Shown: positions 15,228 to 21,910 of the stretch, piece after piece | Layout: every line of letters begins with the position of its first letter | Position numbering within the stretch: the first letter of the stretch is position 1 | Origin: Betaproteobacteria bacterium | GTDB taxonomy: Bacteria > Pseudomonadota > Gammaproteobacteria > Burkholderiales > SG8-39 | NCBI GenBank assembly: GCA_019237595.1 | Contig: JAFAGU010000101.1 | Span: 1 to 21,910, forward strand | Reading direction: 5' to 3' | DNA: 21,910 bases | Made by a program: the position numbers and the translations under genes | The notes under the pieces: generated by a model | Told to the model about the DNA's origin: nothing | Database searches by the model: none | The model's input: only the letters and a program-made list of their open reading frames with translations

Positions 15228-16994
15228 ATGGCGACGCGGCTCCCGGAAACGGATGTGGTGCTGCTCGGCGTGGGCCTGGTCGGCTCGATCCTGGGGCGCG
15301 AGCTCACGAAAGCAGGGCTGAAGGTCGTCGGCTTGGAGCGCGGCGAGCCGCGCTACACCGTGCCGGACTTCCAGGGGCCTGCGATGCACGACGAGCTCCG
15401 CTACTCGGTGCGCAAATCGCTCATGGTCGACACGACGAAGGAAACCTACACGTTTCGCAATGCCTCGAGCGAGACGGCACTGCCCATCCGCCGCATCCAG
15501 GGCTTTCTCCCTGGCACCGGGCTCGGCGGCTCGGCGGTGCACTGGAACGGCCAGACCTGGCGTTTCCACGATGCCGATTTCCGCATGCGCTCGCACGCGA
15601 ACGAGCGCTACGGGCGCGAATTCCTCGGGCTCGAATACCAGTTCCAGGACTGGGGCGTGACCTATGCGGACCTGGAGCCTTATTACGACCGCTTCGAGTA
15701 CCTGCTTGGCGTCTCAGGCAAGGCGGGCAACCTGGGAGGGAAGAAGATCCCGGGCGGCAACGTGCTCGAAGAGCCGCGCTCGCGCGACTATCCGACGCCG
15801 CCGCAGAAGGAGCCCTACGGCTCGGCGCTCTTCCGCAAGGCCGCCGAAGGCCTGGGCTACCACCCGTTCCCGCAGCCCTCGAGCAACCTCAGCCGTCCCT
15901 ACACGAACCCGGAAGGCCAGACCCTGCAGACGTGCATGTTCTGCGGCTACTGCGAGCGCTACGGCTGCGAGCACTTCGCCAAGTCCTCGCCGCAGACGGT
16001 GATCCTTCCGGTGCTGCTCAAGGACCGCAATTTCACGCTTCGCACGCACTGCCAGGTCCAGCGCGTCAATCTCGACTCGTCCGGAAAGCAGGCGACCGGG
16101 GTCACCTACATCGACGCGAAAGGCCAGGAGATCGAGCAGCCGGCGAAGCTCGTGATCGTCGGGCTCTTCGCCCTCAACAACGTGCGCATGCTGCTCCTCT
16201 CGAAGATCGGCGAGCCCTACGATCCGGCGAGCGGGCGCGGCGTGGTCGGGCGCAACTACAGCTACCAGACGACGAGCGGCGTCAACGTGTTCTTCGACGA
16301 GAAGGTGAACATCAACCCGTTCATGCGCTCAGGCGCCTGCGGAACCGTGATCGCCGATTTCGTGAGCGACAACTTCGACCACGCGAAGCTCGGGTTTCTC
16401 GGCGGCGCCTACATCGGCGAGGTGATGAGCCACGGGCGGCCGATCGAGTTCCATCCCGTCCCGCCCGGCACGCCGGCGTGGGGAAGCGAATGGAAGAAGG
16501 CCGTCGTGCGCTCCTACAACCATACCTCCGTGCTCAACATCCACGGCAGCTCGATCACGACGCGCGCCAATTACCTCGATCTCGACCCGACCTACCGCGA
16601 CGCCTGGGGCCAGCCGTTGCTTCGCATGACGTTCGAATTCCCGGAGAACGACGTGAAGATGTCGGCCTTCTGCACCGACCGCGCCACGGACATCGCCAAA
16701 GCCATGGGCGGGCGCCAGGTCGTCCCATCGCCGCGCAAGCGCCCGTACACGACGACGCAATACCAGTCGACCCACAACACCGGCGGCACGGTGATGGGCG
16801 AGGATCGCTCGACGAGCGTCCTCAACCGCTTCTGCCAGAGCTGGGACGTGCCGAACGTGTTCGTGATCGGCGCGTCCAACTTCCCGCAGAACGCGTCCTA
16901 CAACCCGACGGACACCGTGGGCGCGCTTGCGTACTGGGCCGCGGATGCGATCGTCAAGCAATACCTCAAGTCGCCGGGACCGCTCGCGACATGA
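15228..16994 (+). CDS. GMC-family FAD-dependent dehydrogenase, large subunit (gluconate-dehydrogenase-like)
   Basis: The 588-residue flavoprotein has an N-terminal dinucleotide-binding fold (VVLLGVGLVGSILGREL, then LERGE), the GMC segment GTGLGGSAVHWNG, and a C-terminal domain with STHNTGGTVMG and NPTDTVGALAYWAADAI. H516 and N559 are the likely catalytic pair. A cysteine motif C236-x2-C239-x2-C242-x4-C247 could bind an Fe-S cluster or a disulphide, as in related dehydrogenases with a 3Fe-4S centre. It has no signal peptide, so export should depend on the Tat-bearing small subunit. GAAGGAG lies 7 nt before the ATG. It should oxidise a sugar, sugar acid or alcohol in the periplasm and reduce the downstream cytochrome; the substrate is not predictable here. 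Confidence 0.92.
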   Translation: MATRLPETDVVLLGVGLVGSILGRELTKAGLKVVGLERGEPRYTVPDFQGPAMHDELRYSVRKSLMVDTTKETYTFRNASSETALPIRRIQGFLPGTGLGGSAVHWNGQTWRFHDADFRMRSHANERYGREFLGLEYQFQDWGVTYADLEPYYDRFEYLLGVSGKAGNLGGKKIPGGNVLEEPRSRDYPTPPQKEPYGSALFRKAAEGLGYHPFPQPSSNLSRPYTNPEGQTLQTCMFCGYCERYGCEHFAKSSPQTVILPVLLKDRNFTLRTHCQVQRVNLDSSGKQATGVTYIDAKGQEIEQPAKLVIVGLFALNNVRMLLLSKIGEPYDPASGRGVVGRNYSYQTTSGVNVFFDEKVNINPFMRSGACGTVIADFVSDNFDHAKLGFLGGAYIGEVMSHGRPIEFHPVPPGTPAWGSEWKKAVVRSYNHTSVLNIHGSSITTRANYLDLDPTYRDAWGQPLLRMTFEFPENDVKMSAFCTDRATDIAKAMGGRQVVPSPRKRPYTTTQYQSTHNTGGTVMGEDRSTSVLNRFCQSWDVPNVFVIGASNFPQNASYNPTDTVGALAYWAADAIVKQYLKSPGPLAT

Positions 16995-17779
16995 AACGCG
17001 CCCTCTTCTTCGTTTCGGCGGCGTTCGGCGCCACCGCAGCGCTGGCGCAGGCGCCCAATGCCCAGATGTGCGCGGGATGCCACGGCGCGCAAGGCGAAGG
17101 CAACGCGCAGGCGGGCGGCCCGCGCATCGCGGGCCAGCCGCAGCGCTATCTCGAGCGGCAGCTCGAGGCTTACGCACAAGGCAAGCGCCAGAGCGCCGCC
17201 ATGGCGCCGATCGCCAAGAGCCTCCCGGAAAACGAGCGCTCGGCGCTTGCGGCGCATTTCGCCAACCTCAATCCGGCCCATAAGCCGCAATCGGCTTCTG
17301 CCGGAAGCTCGACCGCGGCGAGCACCCGAGCGAGGGCGCTCGCCACGCACGGCGACGAGGCCCAGCGCGTGCAGGCCTGCCAGAACTGCCACGGCCCGGA
17401 CGGCGCGGGGCTGGGCGAGGTGAATCCCTATCTCGCCGGGCTCGACGCCAAGTACCTGCAGAACGCGCTTTCGGAGTGGAAGCGCGGGGCGCGGGACACC
17501 GATCCGAGCGGGCAGATGCAGCGCATCGGGAAATCGCTCTCCGACTCGGACGTGCAGGCTCTCGCCTCGTACTACGCTTCTCTCCCCGCGCCGCTTCGCG
17601 CCGCGGCGGACGCCAAGCCGCCGGCGCAGGCGGCGACGCCGACGCACCCGGAGGCCGGCTCCAAGCGGCGCCAAGGCGCCGGGGTGGGCGGCACCGAGCC
17701 CGCGACGAGCGGCGGCTCGCAAGGCCCCGGAGGCGGACAAGGCGCCGGTCCCGGCGAGGGGGCCTCGCCGGGACGCTAG
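16991..17779 (+). CDS. Dihaem cytochrome c, electron acceptor of the GMC dehydrogenase
   Basis: This 262-residue periplasmic protein has a Sec signal (residues 1-19) and two class I haem c sites, CAGCH (27-31) and CQNCH (130-134). M71 (AAMAPIAK) and M176 (GQMQRIGK) are likely sixth ligands. The two similar domains resemble cytochrome c4/c553. The tail from about residue 205 is Pro/Gly-rich and probably disordered. The ATG overlaps the dehydrogenase stop by 4 nt (ATGA at 16991-16994), so the two are coupled. Classical gluconate dehydrogenases use a trihaem cytochrome subunit; this one has two haems and no obvious membrane anchor, so it may be a soluble shuttle to a terminal oxidase. Confidence 0.9.
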   Translation: MKRALFFVSAAFGATAALAQAPNAQMCAGCHGAQGEGNAQAGGPRIAGQPQRYLERQLEAYAQGKRQSAAMAPIAKSLPENERSALAAHFANLNPAHKPQSASAGSSTAASTRARALATHGDEAQRVQACQNCHGPDGAGLGEVNPYLAGLDAKYLQNALSEWKRGARDTDPSGQMQRIGKSLSDSDVQALASYYASLPAPLRAAADAKPPAQAATPTHPEAGSKRRQGAGVGGTEPATSGGSQGPGGGQGAGPGEGASPGR

Positions 17780-17832
17780 CGCTTCCACTGAAATATCGTC
17801 GGCGCCATCGTTGATCCGCCGTCGGTACAGTT

Positions 17833-17848
17833 GTCGCCTACCGGCGAC
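17833..17848. other. Small hairpin beside the terminator
   Basis: GTCGCC-TACC-GGCGAC forms a perfect 6-bp stem. It lies just beyond the T-run of the minus-strand terminator and about 55 nt after the cytochrome stop. It may help to end plus-strand transcription, but no T-run follows. Confidence 0.35.
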
Positions 17849-17850
17849 CA

Positions 17851-17892
17851 AGAAAGAAAACGCCCCGGTCGCCTATGCGGCGCCGGGGCGTT
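17851..17892 (-). terminator. Strong intrinsic terminator (minus strand, possibly bidirectional)
   Basis: AACGCCCCGG (17859-17868) pairs with CCGGGGCGTT (17883-17892), extended inward by CGCC/GGCG around a short loop. On the minus strand the stem is followed by TTTTCTTTCTT, a proper U-tract; on the plus strand only TTCTC follows. It therefore mainly ends minus-strand transcripts, that is, the small gene at 17912-18012 and possibly read-through from the gmk-rpoZ-spoT operon. It may also serve the cytochrome gene weakly. Confidence 0.85.
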
Positions 17893-17911
17893 CTCGGAAC
17901 TGCGCTTGCGA

Positions 17912-18012
17912 CTACCTGAGGGCAGCCGGCTTCAGCTGCGGTCCAGGCTCCTCGCGTTCCGGGTGGATCCCGTAGAGCCTGCCCTGCCGGTCCTGCCTTG
18001 GTCGTCTCTCAC
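17912..18012 (-). pseudogene. Very small gene with near-perfect Shine-Dalgarno, frameshifted by a 5-bp tandem duplication
   Basis: On the minus strand AAAGGAGGTGATCC (complementary to the end of 16S rRNA over its whole length) ends 1 nt before a GTG at 18012-18010. As written, the GTG frame stops after 26 codons at 17932. However, a tandem GGCAG-GGCAG (plus strand CTGCC twice, 17979-17988) interrupts it. Removing one unit joins the frame to the open one that follows, giving 31 residues: MRDDQGRTGRLYGIHP, then a Glu/Pro-rich middle, ending QLKPAALR, with stop at 17914-17912. A -10-like TAGACT at 18050-18045 and the terminator at 17892-17859 bracket it as a separate transcription unit. The family is not recognised. 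The duplication may be a real mutation, an assembly error or a frameshift signal. Confidence 0.5.
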
Positions 18013-18101
18013 TGGATCACCTCCTTTCAAAGTTGCCAGACCCCAGTCTAGCAAACGGCGGACGCATTCGACCCCGCCCGCCGAAGGGATGATCGCCGCG
18101 G

Positions 18102-18119
18102 CTCAGGGTTTGTCCTGAG
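18102..18119 (-). other. Hairpin overlapping the stop of the 91-aa ORF
   Basis: CTCAGG-N6-CCTGAG is a perfect 6-bp inverted repeat covering the last codons and TGA of the 18103-18378 gene. No T-run follows on the minus strand, so it is at best a weak attenuator or an mRNA 3'-end structure. Confidence 0.3.
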
Positions 18120-18378
18120 AGCGCACCTGCGCGTCCAGCGCCTCTGCGAGCGCCTGCGCCGCCGTCGCGGCGGCCACGCGCCCGTCGGCCATCTGGCTAT
18201 CCGCGACGCCATGGAGCGCGGCGGCAAGCTTGCGCCGGTCCTCCATCGTCCATTGCGGCGACTTCAGGATCTCCGGCATCACCACCGCCATGAGCCAGGT
18301 TACCTCGCGGATCGCGGCGCGGATCCGCGAATCGACGAGCTCGTGCATCTCCGCCTTCGACACGCTCTGCTTGGCCAT
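18103..18378 (-). CDS. Hypothetical protein downstream of spoT (91 aa)
   Basis: The 91-residue product begins MAKQSVSKAEMHELVDSRI. It is predicted to be largely helical, with an amphipathic or mildly hydrophobic stretch (VTWLMAVVMPEIL, about residues 26-38) and a C-terminal Ala-rich helix. No signal peptide or known motif is visible and I do not recognise the family. The ATG lies 22 nt after the spoT stop on the same strand, so it is probably the last gene of the gmk-rpoZ-spoT transcript. Its reading frame ends in a short hairpin. Confidence 0.7.
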   Translation of the reverse strand: MAKQSVSKAEMHELVDSRIRAAIREVTWLMAVVMPEILKSPQWTMEDRRKLAAALHGVADSQMADGRVAAATAAQALAEALDAQVRSQDKP

Positions 18379-18399
18379 CGGGTATCCGTAGGGGCGCGG

Positions 18400-20580
18400 C
18401 TATTCGCGCGCGCGGGAAATCTTCTTCACTTCGCGCAGCCGCCGCAACGCGCGCATGACGCGCGCGAGGTGCTGGCGGTTCGCGACTTCGAGGACGAAAT
18501 GCATGGTGGTGAACATCGAGCGATCCTCTTCCATGGTGATGGCGTCGATGTTGGATCCAGCCTCCGCCACCTCGGAGGCGACGCGCGCGAGCACGCCGCG
18601 CTGGTTCTCGACCATGACGTGGATCGCCGCCTGGAAGAGCTTCGTCGTGCGCGGGTCCCATTCCACGTCGATCCACTGCTCGGGCTCGTTCCGGCGCGAG
18701 CGCGCGATGCTCCCGCAATCGGAGGCATGGACCACGAGCCCCTGGCCCTTCTTGATCGACCCGACGATCGAATCGCCCGGGATCGGCCGGCAGCAGGTCG
18801 CGAGCTGCACCGCCATGCCCTCGGTGCCGCGGATCGTGACGCTGCCGCCGCCGCGCGGGTCGTCGCGGTGCTCGGTGTTGCGGAGGAGGCGGCGGGCGAC
18901 GACCGCCGGCAGTCGCTTGCCCAGGCCGATGTCGGCGAGGATCTCGTGCCTCGAGCGGGCGCCGCTGTCGCGCACGACGCGTTCCCAGCCAGCCTCGTCG
19001 ATCTCCGCGAGCGAGCCCTTGAAGGGCTTGAGCGCCTGCTCGAGCAGGCGCTCGCCGAGGCTCGCGGACTCCTCGTATTGCATGGTCTTCAGGAAGTGAC
19101 GGATGTTGGAGCGCGCCTTGCCGGTGCGCACGTACTGGAGCCATCCGGGATTGGGCTTGGCGTGGCTCGCGGTGATGATCTCGACCCGGTCGCCGTTGCG
19201 GAGCTCGCTGCGCAGCGGCACGAGCTCGCCGTTCACCTTTGCCGCCACGCAGCGATTGCCGATGTCGGTGTGGACCGCGTAGGCGAAGTCGACGGCCGTG
19301 GCGCCGCGGGGCAGCGAAAGGATCTTCCCCTTGGGCGTGAACACATAGACCTCGTCCGGGAAGAGATCCACCTTCACGTGCTCGAGGAACTCCGCCGGGT
19401 CGCCCGACTGGTTCTGGATCTCGAGCAGCGACTGCAGCCACCGGTGCGTCTGCTTTTGCAGCTCCGAGAGCTTCTCGCTGTCGTCCTTGTACATCCAGTG
19501 CGACGCGACGCCCGATTCCGCGAGGCGGTGCATCTGCTCCGTGCGGATCTGCACCTCCACCGGCACCCCGTACGGGCCGATGAGATCGGTGTGGATGGAC
19601 TGGTAGCCGTTCGCCTTCGGGATGGCGATGTAGTCCTTGAACTTGCCCGGAATCGGCTTGTAGAGCGCGTGCAGCGCGCCGAGCGCCAGGTAGCACGAGG
19701 GCACGTCGTCGACGATGACCCGGCAGCCGAAGATGTCGTGCACCTGCGAGAACGAGAGGTGCTTCTCGATCATCTTCCGGTAGGTGGAGTAGACGTGCTT
19801 CTCGCGGCCCTGGACGCTCGCGCGGATACCCCCGTCGGCGAGCTTCTTCTTGATCGCCTCGAGCGTGCGGCCGATCATCTCGCGCCGGTTGCCGCGCGCC
19901 GCCTTCGTCGCCTTGGCGAGCACCCGGTAGCGCAGCGGGAAGAGGTGCGAGAAGGCGAGCTCCTGGAGCTCGTGGTAGATCATGTTGAGGCCGAGCCGGT
20001 TGGCGATCGGCGCGTAGATCTCCATCGTTTCCCGCGCGACGCGTCGCCTCTTGGCCGGAGAAACGGCGCCGAGCGTGCGCATGTTGTGCAGGCGGTCGGC
20101 GAGCTTGATGAGGATGACGCGCACGTCGCGCGCCATGGCGAGCAGCATCTTGCGGAAGTTCTCCGCCTGCGCGTGCTGCAGCGTCGCGAACTCGATGCGG
20201 TCGATCTTGGAGACGCCGTCCACGAGCTCGGCCACCGGCTTGCCGAACTTCTTCGCGATCTCGCTCTTGGTGGTCGGCGTGTCCTCGACCACGTCGTGCA
20301 GGAGCGCGGCGATGAGGGCCTGCGCGTCCAGGTGCCATTCGGCAAGGATCTTCGCGACCGCGATCGGGTGCGTGATGTACGGCTCGCCGCTCTGGCGATA
20401 TTGGCCCGAGTGCGCCGCCCGCGCGACCTCGTAGGCCTCCTCGATCAGCTGGACGTCCTTGGGCTTGAGGTAGCCCAGGACCTGGGTGAGCTCCTCGGGC
20501 GCGGGCCCGGGAAGCGAAGCGCTCGATCCGCCGGACCTTACGCTCGATACGACTCCACGCATGACGCCGAGCAAGGACAT
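18400..20580 (-). CDS. spoT: Bifunctional (p)ppGpp synthetase/hydrolase (SpoT/Rel)
   Basis: The 726-residue enzyme makes and degrades the alarmone (p)ppGpp and so sets the stringent response. The hydrolase HD domain is intact: H71, H95-D96 and E99-D100 in LLHDVVEDT, and D162 in LADRLHNMR. The synthetase domain has the basic KFKD element (312-315), typical of bifunctional rather than RelA-type enzymes, then GYQSIHTDL and EVQIRT (341-346). A TGS domain (about 405-470), a zinc-finger/conserved-Cys segment (ATCCRPIPGD) and a C-terminal ACT domain (about 650-726) follow. It lies 26 bp after rpoZ. The ATG at 20580 has only a weak ribosome-binding site, so translation may depend on coupling to rpoZ. 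Confidence 0.97.
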   Translation of the reverse strand: MSLLGVMRGVVSSVRSGGSSASLPGPAPEELTQVLGYLKPKDVQLIEEAYEVARAAHSGQYRQSGEPYITHPIAVAKILAEWHLDAQALIAALLHDVVEDTPTTKSEIAKKFGKPVAELVDGVSKIDRIEFATLQHAQAENFRKMLLAMARDVRVILIKLADRLHNMRTLGAVSPAKRRRVARETMEIYAPIANRLGLNMIYHELQELAFSHLFPLRYRVLAKATKAARGNRREMIGRTLEAIKKKLADGGIRASVQGREKHVYSTYRKMIEKHLSFSQVHDIFGCRVIVDDVPSCYLALGALHALYKPIPGKFKDYIAIPKANGYQSIHTDLIGPYGVPVEVQIRTEQMHRLAESGVASHWMYKDDSEKLSELQKQTHRWLQSLLEIQNQSGDPAEFLEHVKVDLFPDEVYVFTPKGKILSLPRGATAVDFAYAVHTDIGNRCVAAKVNGELVPLRSELRNGDRVEIITASHAKPNPGWLQYVRTGKARSNIRHFLKTMQYEESASLGERLLEQALKPFKGSLAEIDEAGWERVVRDSGARSRHEILADIGLGKRLPAVVARRLLRNTEHRDDPRGGGSVTIRGTEGMAVQLATCCRPIPGDSIVGSIKKGQGLVVHASDCGSIARSRRNEPEQWIDVEWDPRTTKLFQAAIHVMVENQRGVLARVASEVAEAGSNIDAITMEEDRSMFTTMHFVLEVANRQHLARVMRALRRLREVKKISRARE

Positions 20581-20606
20581 GGGTTCACCAGCCCGGCGCT
20601 AGGCGC

Positions 20607-20828
20607 TCACAACACCGGCGGAGTCGGCGCCGGCGGATTGAGGAGCTCCTTGCCCACCTTGCCCGCCGCGATCTCGCGCAGCGCGATCACGGTCGGCTTG
20701 TCCTTGTTCGGATCGACCTGCGGCGTGGCGCCGAGGGCGATCTGGCGCGCGCGGTTGGTCGCCGCGAGCGTGAGCTCGAACCGGTTGGGAAGGAACTTGA
20801 TGCAGTCGTCTACGGTGATGCGAGCCAT
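20607..20828 (-). CDS. rpoZ: DNA-directed RNA polymerase omega subunit
   Basis: The 73-residue protein begins MARITVDDCIKFLPNRFELT and contains the omega core (AATNRARQIALG, then KPTVIALREIAAGKVG), which wraps the beta-prime C-terminus and helps assemble RNA polymerase. It also takes part in ppGpp binding, which fits its place directly before spoT. GGAGAG lies 6 nt before the ATG, so the longer open frame up to 20945 is rejected. It sits 13 bp after gmk in the classical gmk-rpoZ-spoT order. The C-terminus is short and Pro-rich (NPPAPTPPVL). Confidence 0.96.
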   Translation of the reverse strand: MARITVDDCIKFLPNRFELTLAATNRARQIALGATPQVDPNKDKPTVIALREIAAGKVGKELLNPPAPTPPVL

Positions 20829-20841
20829 GCAGATCTCTCCG

Positions 20842-21453
20842 TTACTTGAATTCGCCGAGGCGCGCCGCAAGGCGAATGGATTGCTGCGCGCGCGACACGC
20901 GTGCCGCCCGCACGACCGAAACCAGGTCCGAAAGCGCCGCCTCAAAGCGCTCGTTCACAATTATATATTCAAATTCAAGAACATGGGAGATTTCTTCGCG
21001 AGCGCTCGCCATGCGCCTCTCGATCGCCTCCGGAGCATCCTTTCCGCGGCTCTGCAGGCGCCGGCGCAACTCCTCCAGCGAGGGGGGCAGGATGAAGATG
21101 CCGACCATGTGCGGAAAGAGCTTTCGCACCTGGCGGGCGCCCTGCCAGTCGATCTCGAGCAGGACGTCGTGATCGCCCGACAACTCGTTCTCGATCCAGC
21201 GCCGGCTGGTGCCGTAGTAATTGCCATAGACGTCGGCGTACTCCAGGAAATCGCCCGCGGCGATCATCGCTTCGAATTTCGAGCGATCGACGAAGTGATA
21301 GTTCACCCCGTCGACCTCGCCGGCGCGCGGCGCCCGCGTGGTGTACGAGATGGAAAGGCGCACGTTGCGCTCCTGCTCCAGCAGGCCCGCGACGAGGCTC
21401 GTCTTCCCGGCGCCCGACGGCGCCACGACGACGAAGAGGTTGCCCTTGTTCAT
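20842..21453 (-). CDS. gmk: Guanylate kinase
   Basis: The 203-residue enzyme phosphorylates GMP to GDP with ATP. It shows the P-loop APSGAGKTS (11-19), the GMP-binding region SYTTRAPRAGEVDGVNYHFV, and the DWQGARQVRK segment. The length is normal. A TTG codon directly precedes the ATG; the ATG at 21453 has GGAGAG 7 nt upstream and is preferred. It is the first gene of the gmk-rpoZ-spoT operon and supplies the guanine nucleotides from which SpoT makes (p)ppGpp. Only 38 bp separate it from the divergent permease start, so its promoter probably overlaps that gene's 5' end. Confidence 0.96.
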   Translation of the reverse strand: MNKGNLFVVVAPSGAGKTSLVAGLLEQERNVRLSISYTTRAPRAGEVDGVNYHFVDRSKFEAMIAAGDFLEYADVYGNYYGTSRRWIENELSGDHDVLLEIDWQGARQVRKLFPHMVGIFILPPSLEELRRRLQSRGKDAPEAIERRMASAREEISHVLEFEYIIVNERFEAALSDLVSVVRAARVSRAQQSIRLAARLGEFK

Positions 21454-21491
21454 CAATCCACTCTCCCATCGTGTAGCTTTACGGCTTTTCC

Positions 21492-21910
21492 ATGGTAACC
21501 GACATGATCGGCGGGTTCGCCGGCGTCCTGTTCGACGGCCTCGCGTACGGCAGCCTGCTGTTCGTCATCGGCATCGGACTGTCCGTGACGCTGGGGCTCA
21601 TGAACTTCGTGAACCTCGCGCATGGCGCCTTCGCGATGCTGGGCGGCTACACCTGCGCGCTGCTCATGTCGCGCATGGGCGCGCCCTTCCTCGCGACGCT
21701 GCCGATCGCGTTCGCCGCGGCGACGCTCGCGGGCGCGGTCCTCGAGCGCACGCTCTACCGGCGCCTGTACCGGGCGAGCCCGCTCGACCAGGTGATGTTC
21801 TCGATCGGCCTGGTGTTCATGGCGGTCGCGGCGACCACGTACTTCTTCGGCTCATCGCAGCAGCCGGTGCGCCTGCCGGATTTCCTGCGCGGACAGGTCC
21901 GGCTGCTGGG
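21492..21910 (+). CDS. Branched-chain amino acid ABC transporter permease, LivH-type (partial, runs off window)
   Basis: From ATG 21492 the frame stays open to the window end (139 codons). The product is a polytopic membrane protein: an N-terminal helix (GLAYGSLLFVIGIGLSVTLG), then the LivH-family hallmark MNFVNLAHGAFAMLGGY, further helices (LATLPIAFAAATLAGAVLE), the segment ERTLYRRLYRASPLDQVMFS, and the start of the next helix (IGLVFMAVAATTYFF). It is the inner-membrane permease of a HAAT-type transporter for branched-chain amino acids, amides or urea. ATG 21504 is an alternative start; neither has a clear ribosome-binding site. The ATPase, second permease and binding protein are presumably to the right. 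It is divergent from gmk. Confidence 0.9.
   Translation, partial: MVTDMIGGFAGVLFDGLAYGSLLFVIGIGLSVTLGLMNFVNLAHGAFAMLGGYTCALLMSRMGAPFLATLPIAFAAATLAGAVLERTLYRRLYRASPLDQVMFSIGLVFMAVAATTYFFGSSQQPVRLPDFLRGQVRLL

Noticed and set aside
15932..16990. Upstream extension of the cytochrome frame
   Set aside because: It is the alternative frame of the GMC dehydrogenase. The ATG at 16991 starts a proper signal peptide and overlaps the stop as ATGA.
18012..18027. Plus-strand match to the 3' tail of 16S rRNA (CTGGATCACCTCCTTTC)
   Set aside because: No other 16S sequence is adjacent. On the minus strand it is simply an extended Shine-Dalgarno sequence at correct distance from a GTG.
18211..21498. 1095-codon plus-strand open frame
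   Set aside because: It lies antisense to spoT, rpoZ and gmk, and its translation is a low-complexity Arg/Ala/Leu/Asp mixture. It is a G+C-driven shadow.
1..21910. CRISPR array, insertion sequence or integrase gene
   Set aside because: No regularly spaced direct repeats, no transposase or recombinase motifs and no terminal inverted repeats were seen anywhere in the window.

Overview
The window is G+C-rich, densely coded DNA that looks like a betaproteobacterial chromosome. The gene order gmk-rpoZ-spoT, the style of the tRNA sequences, the ECF/YCII pair and the gluconate-dehydrogenase-like operon all fit that lineage. This is inference from recognised gene families; no search was run.

Positions 1 to about 8385 look like the distal end of a genomic island. 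The stretch ends in a 3'-half copy of a tRNA-Lys gene (8342-8385) with no 5' half, the usual footprint of integration at a tRNA 3' end. The first 950 bases hold only small unassigned ORFs and a degenerate tRNA-Gly-like sequence. They are followed by a complete type I secretion cassette: a TolC-family outer-membrane protein, an ABC exporter with a cysteine-less C39-like N-domain, an HlyD-family adaptor, and a 753-residue cysteine-free Gly/Ala-rich protein that is probably the secreted substrate. The three transport genes overlap by 4 nt at each junction.

From 8426 to 14322 come ordinary chromosomal accessory genes: a patatin-like (RssA-type) phospholipase, an orphan type I extradiol dioxygenase, an HdeD/DUF308 membrane protein and an NAD(P)-binding Rossmann protein. 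Next is a divergent regulatory block: an ArsR-type repressor with an SRPBCC/AHSA1 protein on the minus strand, and a YCII/DGPF protein with an ECF42-like sigma factor on the plus strand. A near-consensus sigma-70 promoter overlain by a palindrome precedes the ArsR gene.

14471-17779 is a three-gene operon for a periplasmic GMC dehydrogenase: a Tat-signal small subunit, an FAD subunit with a four-cysteine motif, and a dihaem cytochrome c. It should pass electrons from an unknown sugar- or alcohol-type substrate to the respiratory chain.

The right end is core genome: gmk, rpoZ and a bifunctional spoT/rel gene on the minus strand, followed by an unassigned 91-residue ORF. Beyond it lies a very small minus-strand gene with a near-perfect Shine-Dalgarno sequence and a strong terminator, apparently frameshifted by a 5-bp tandem duplication. 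Divergent from gmk, a LivH-type branched-chain amino-acid permease starts at 21492 and runs off the window.
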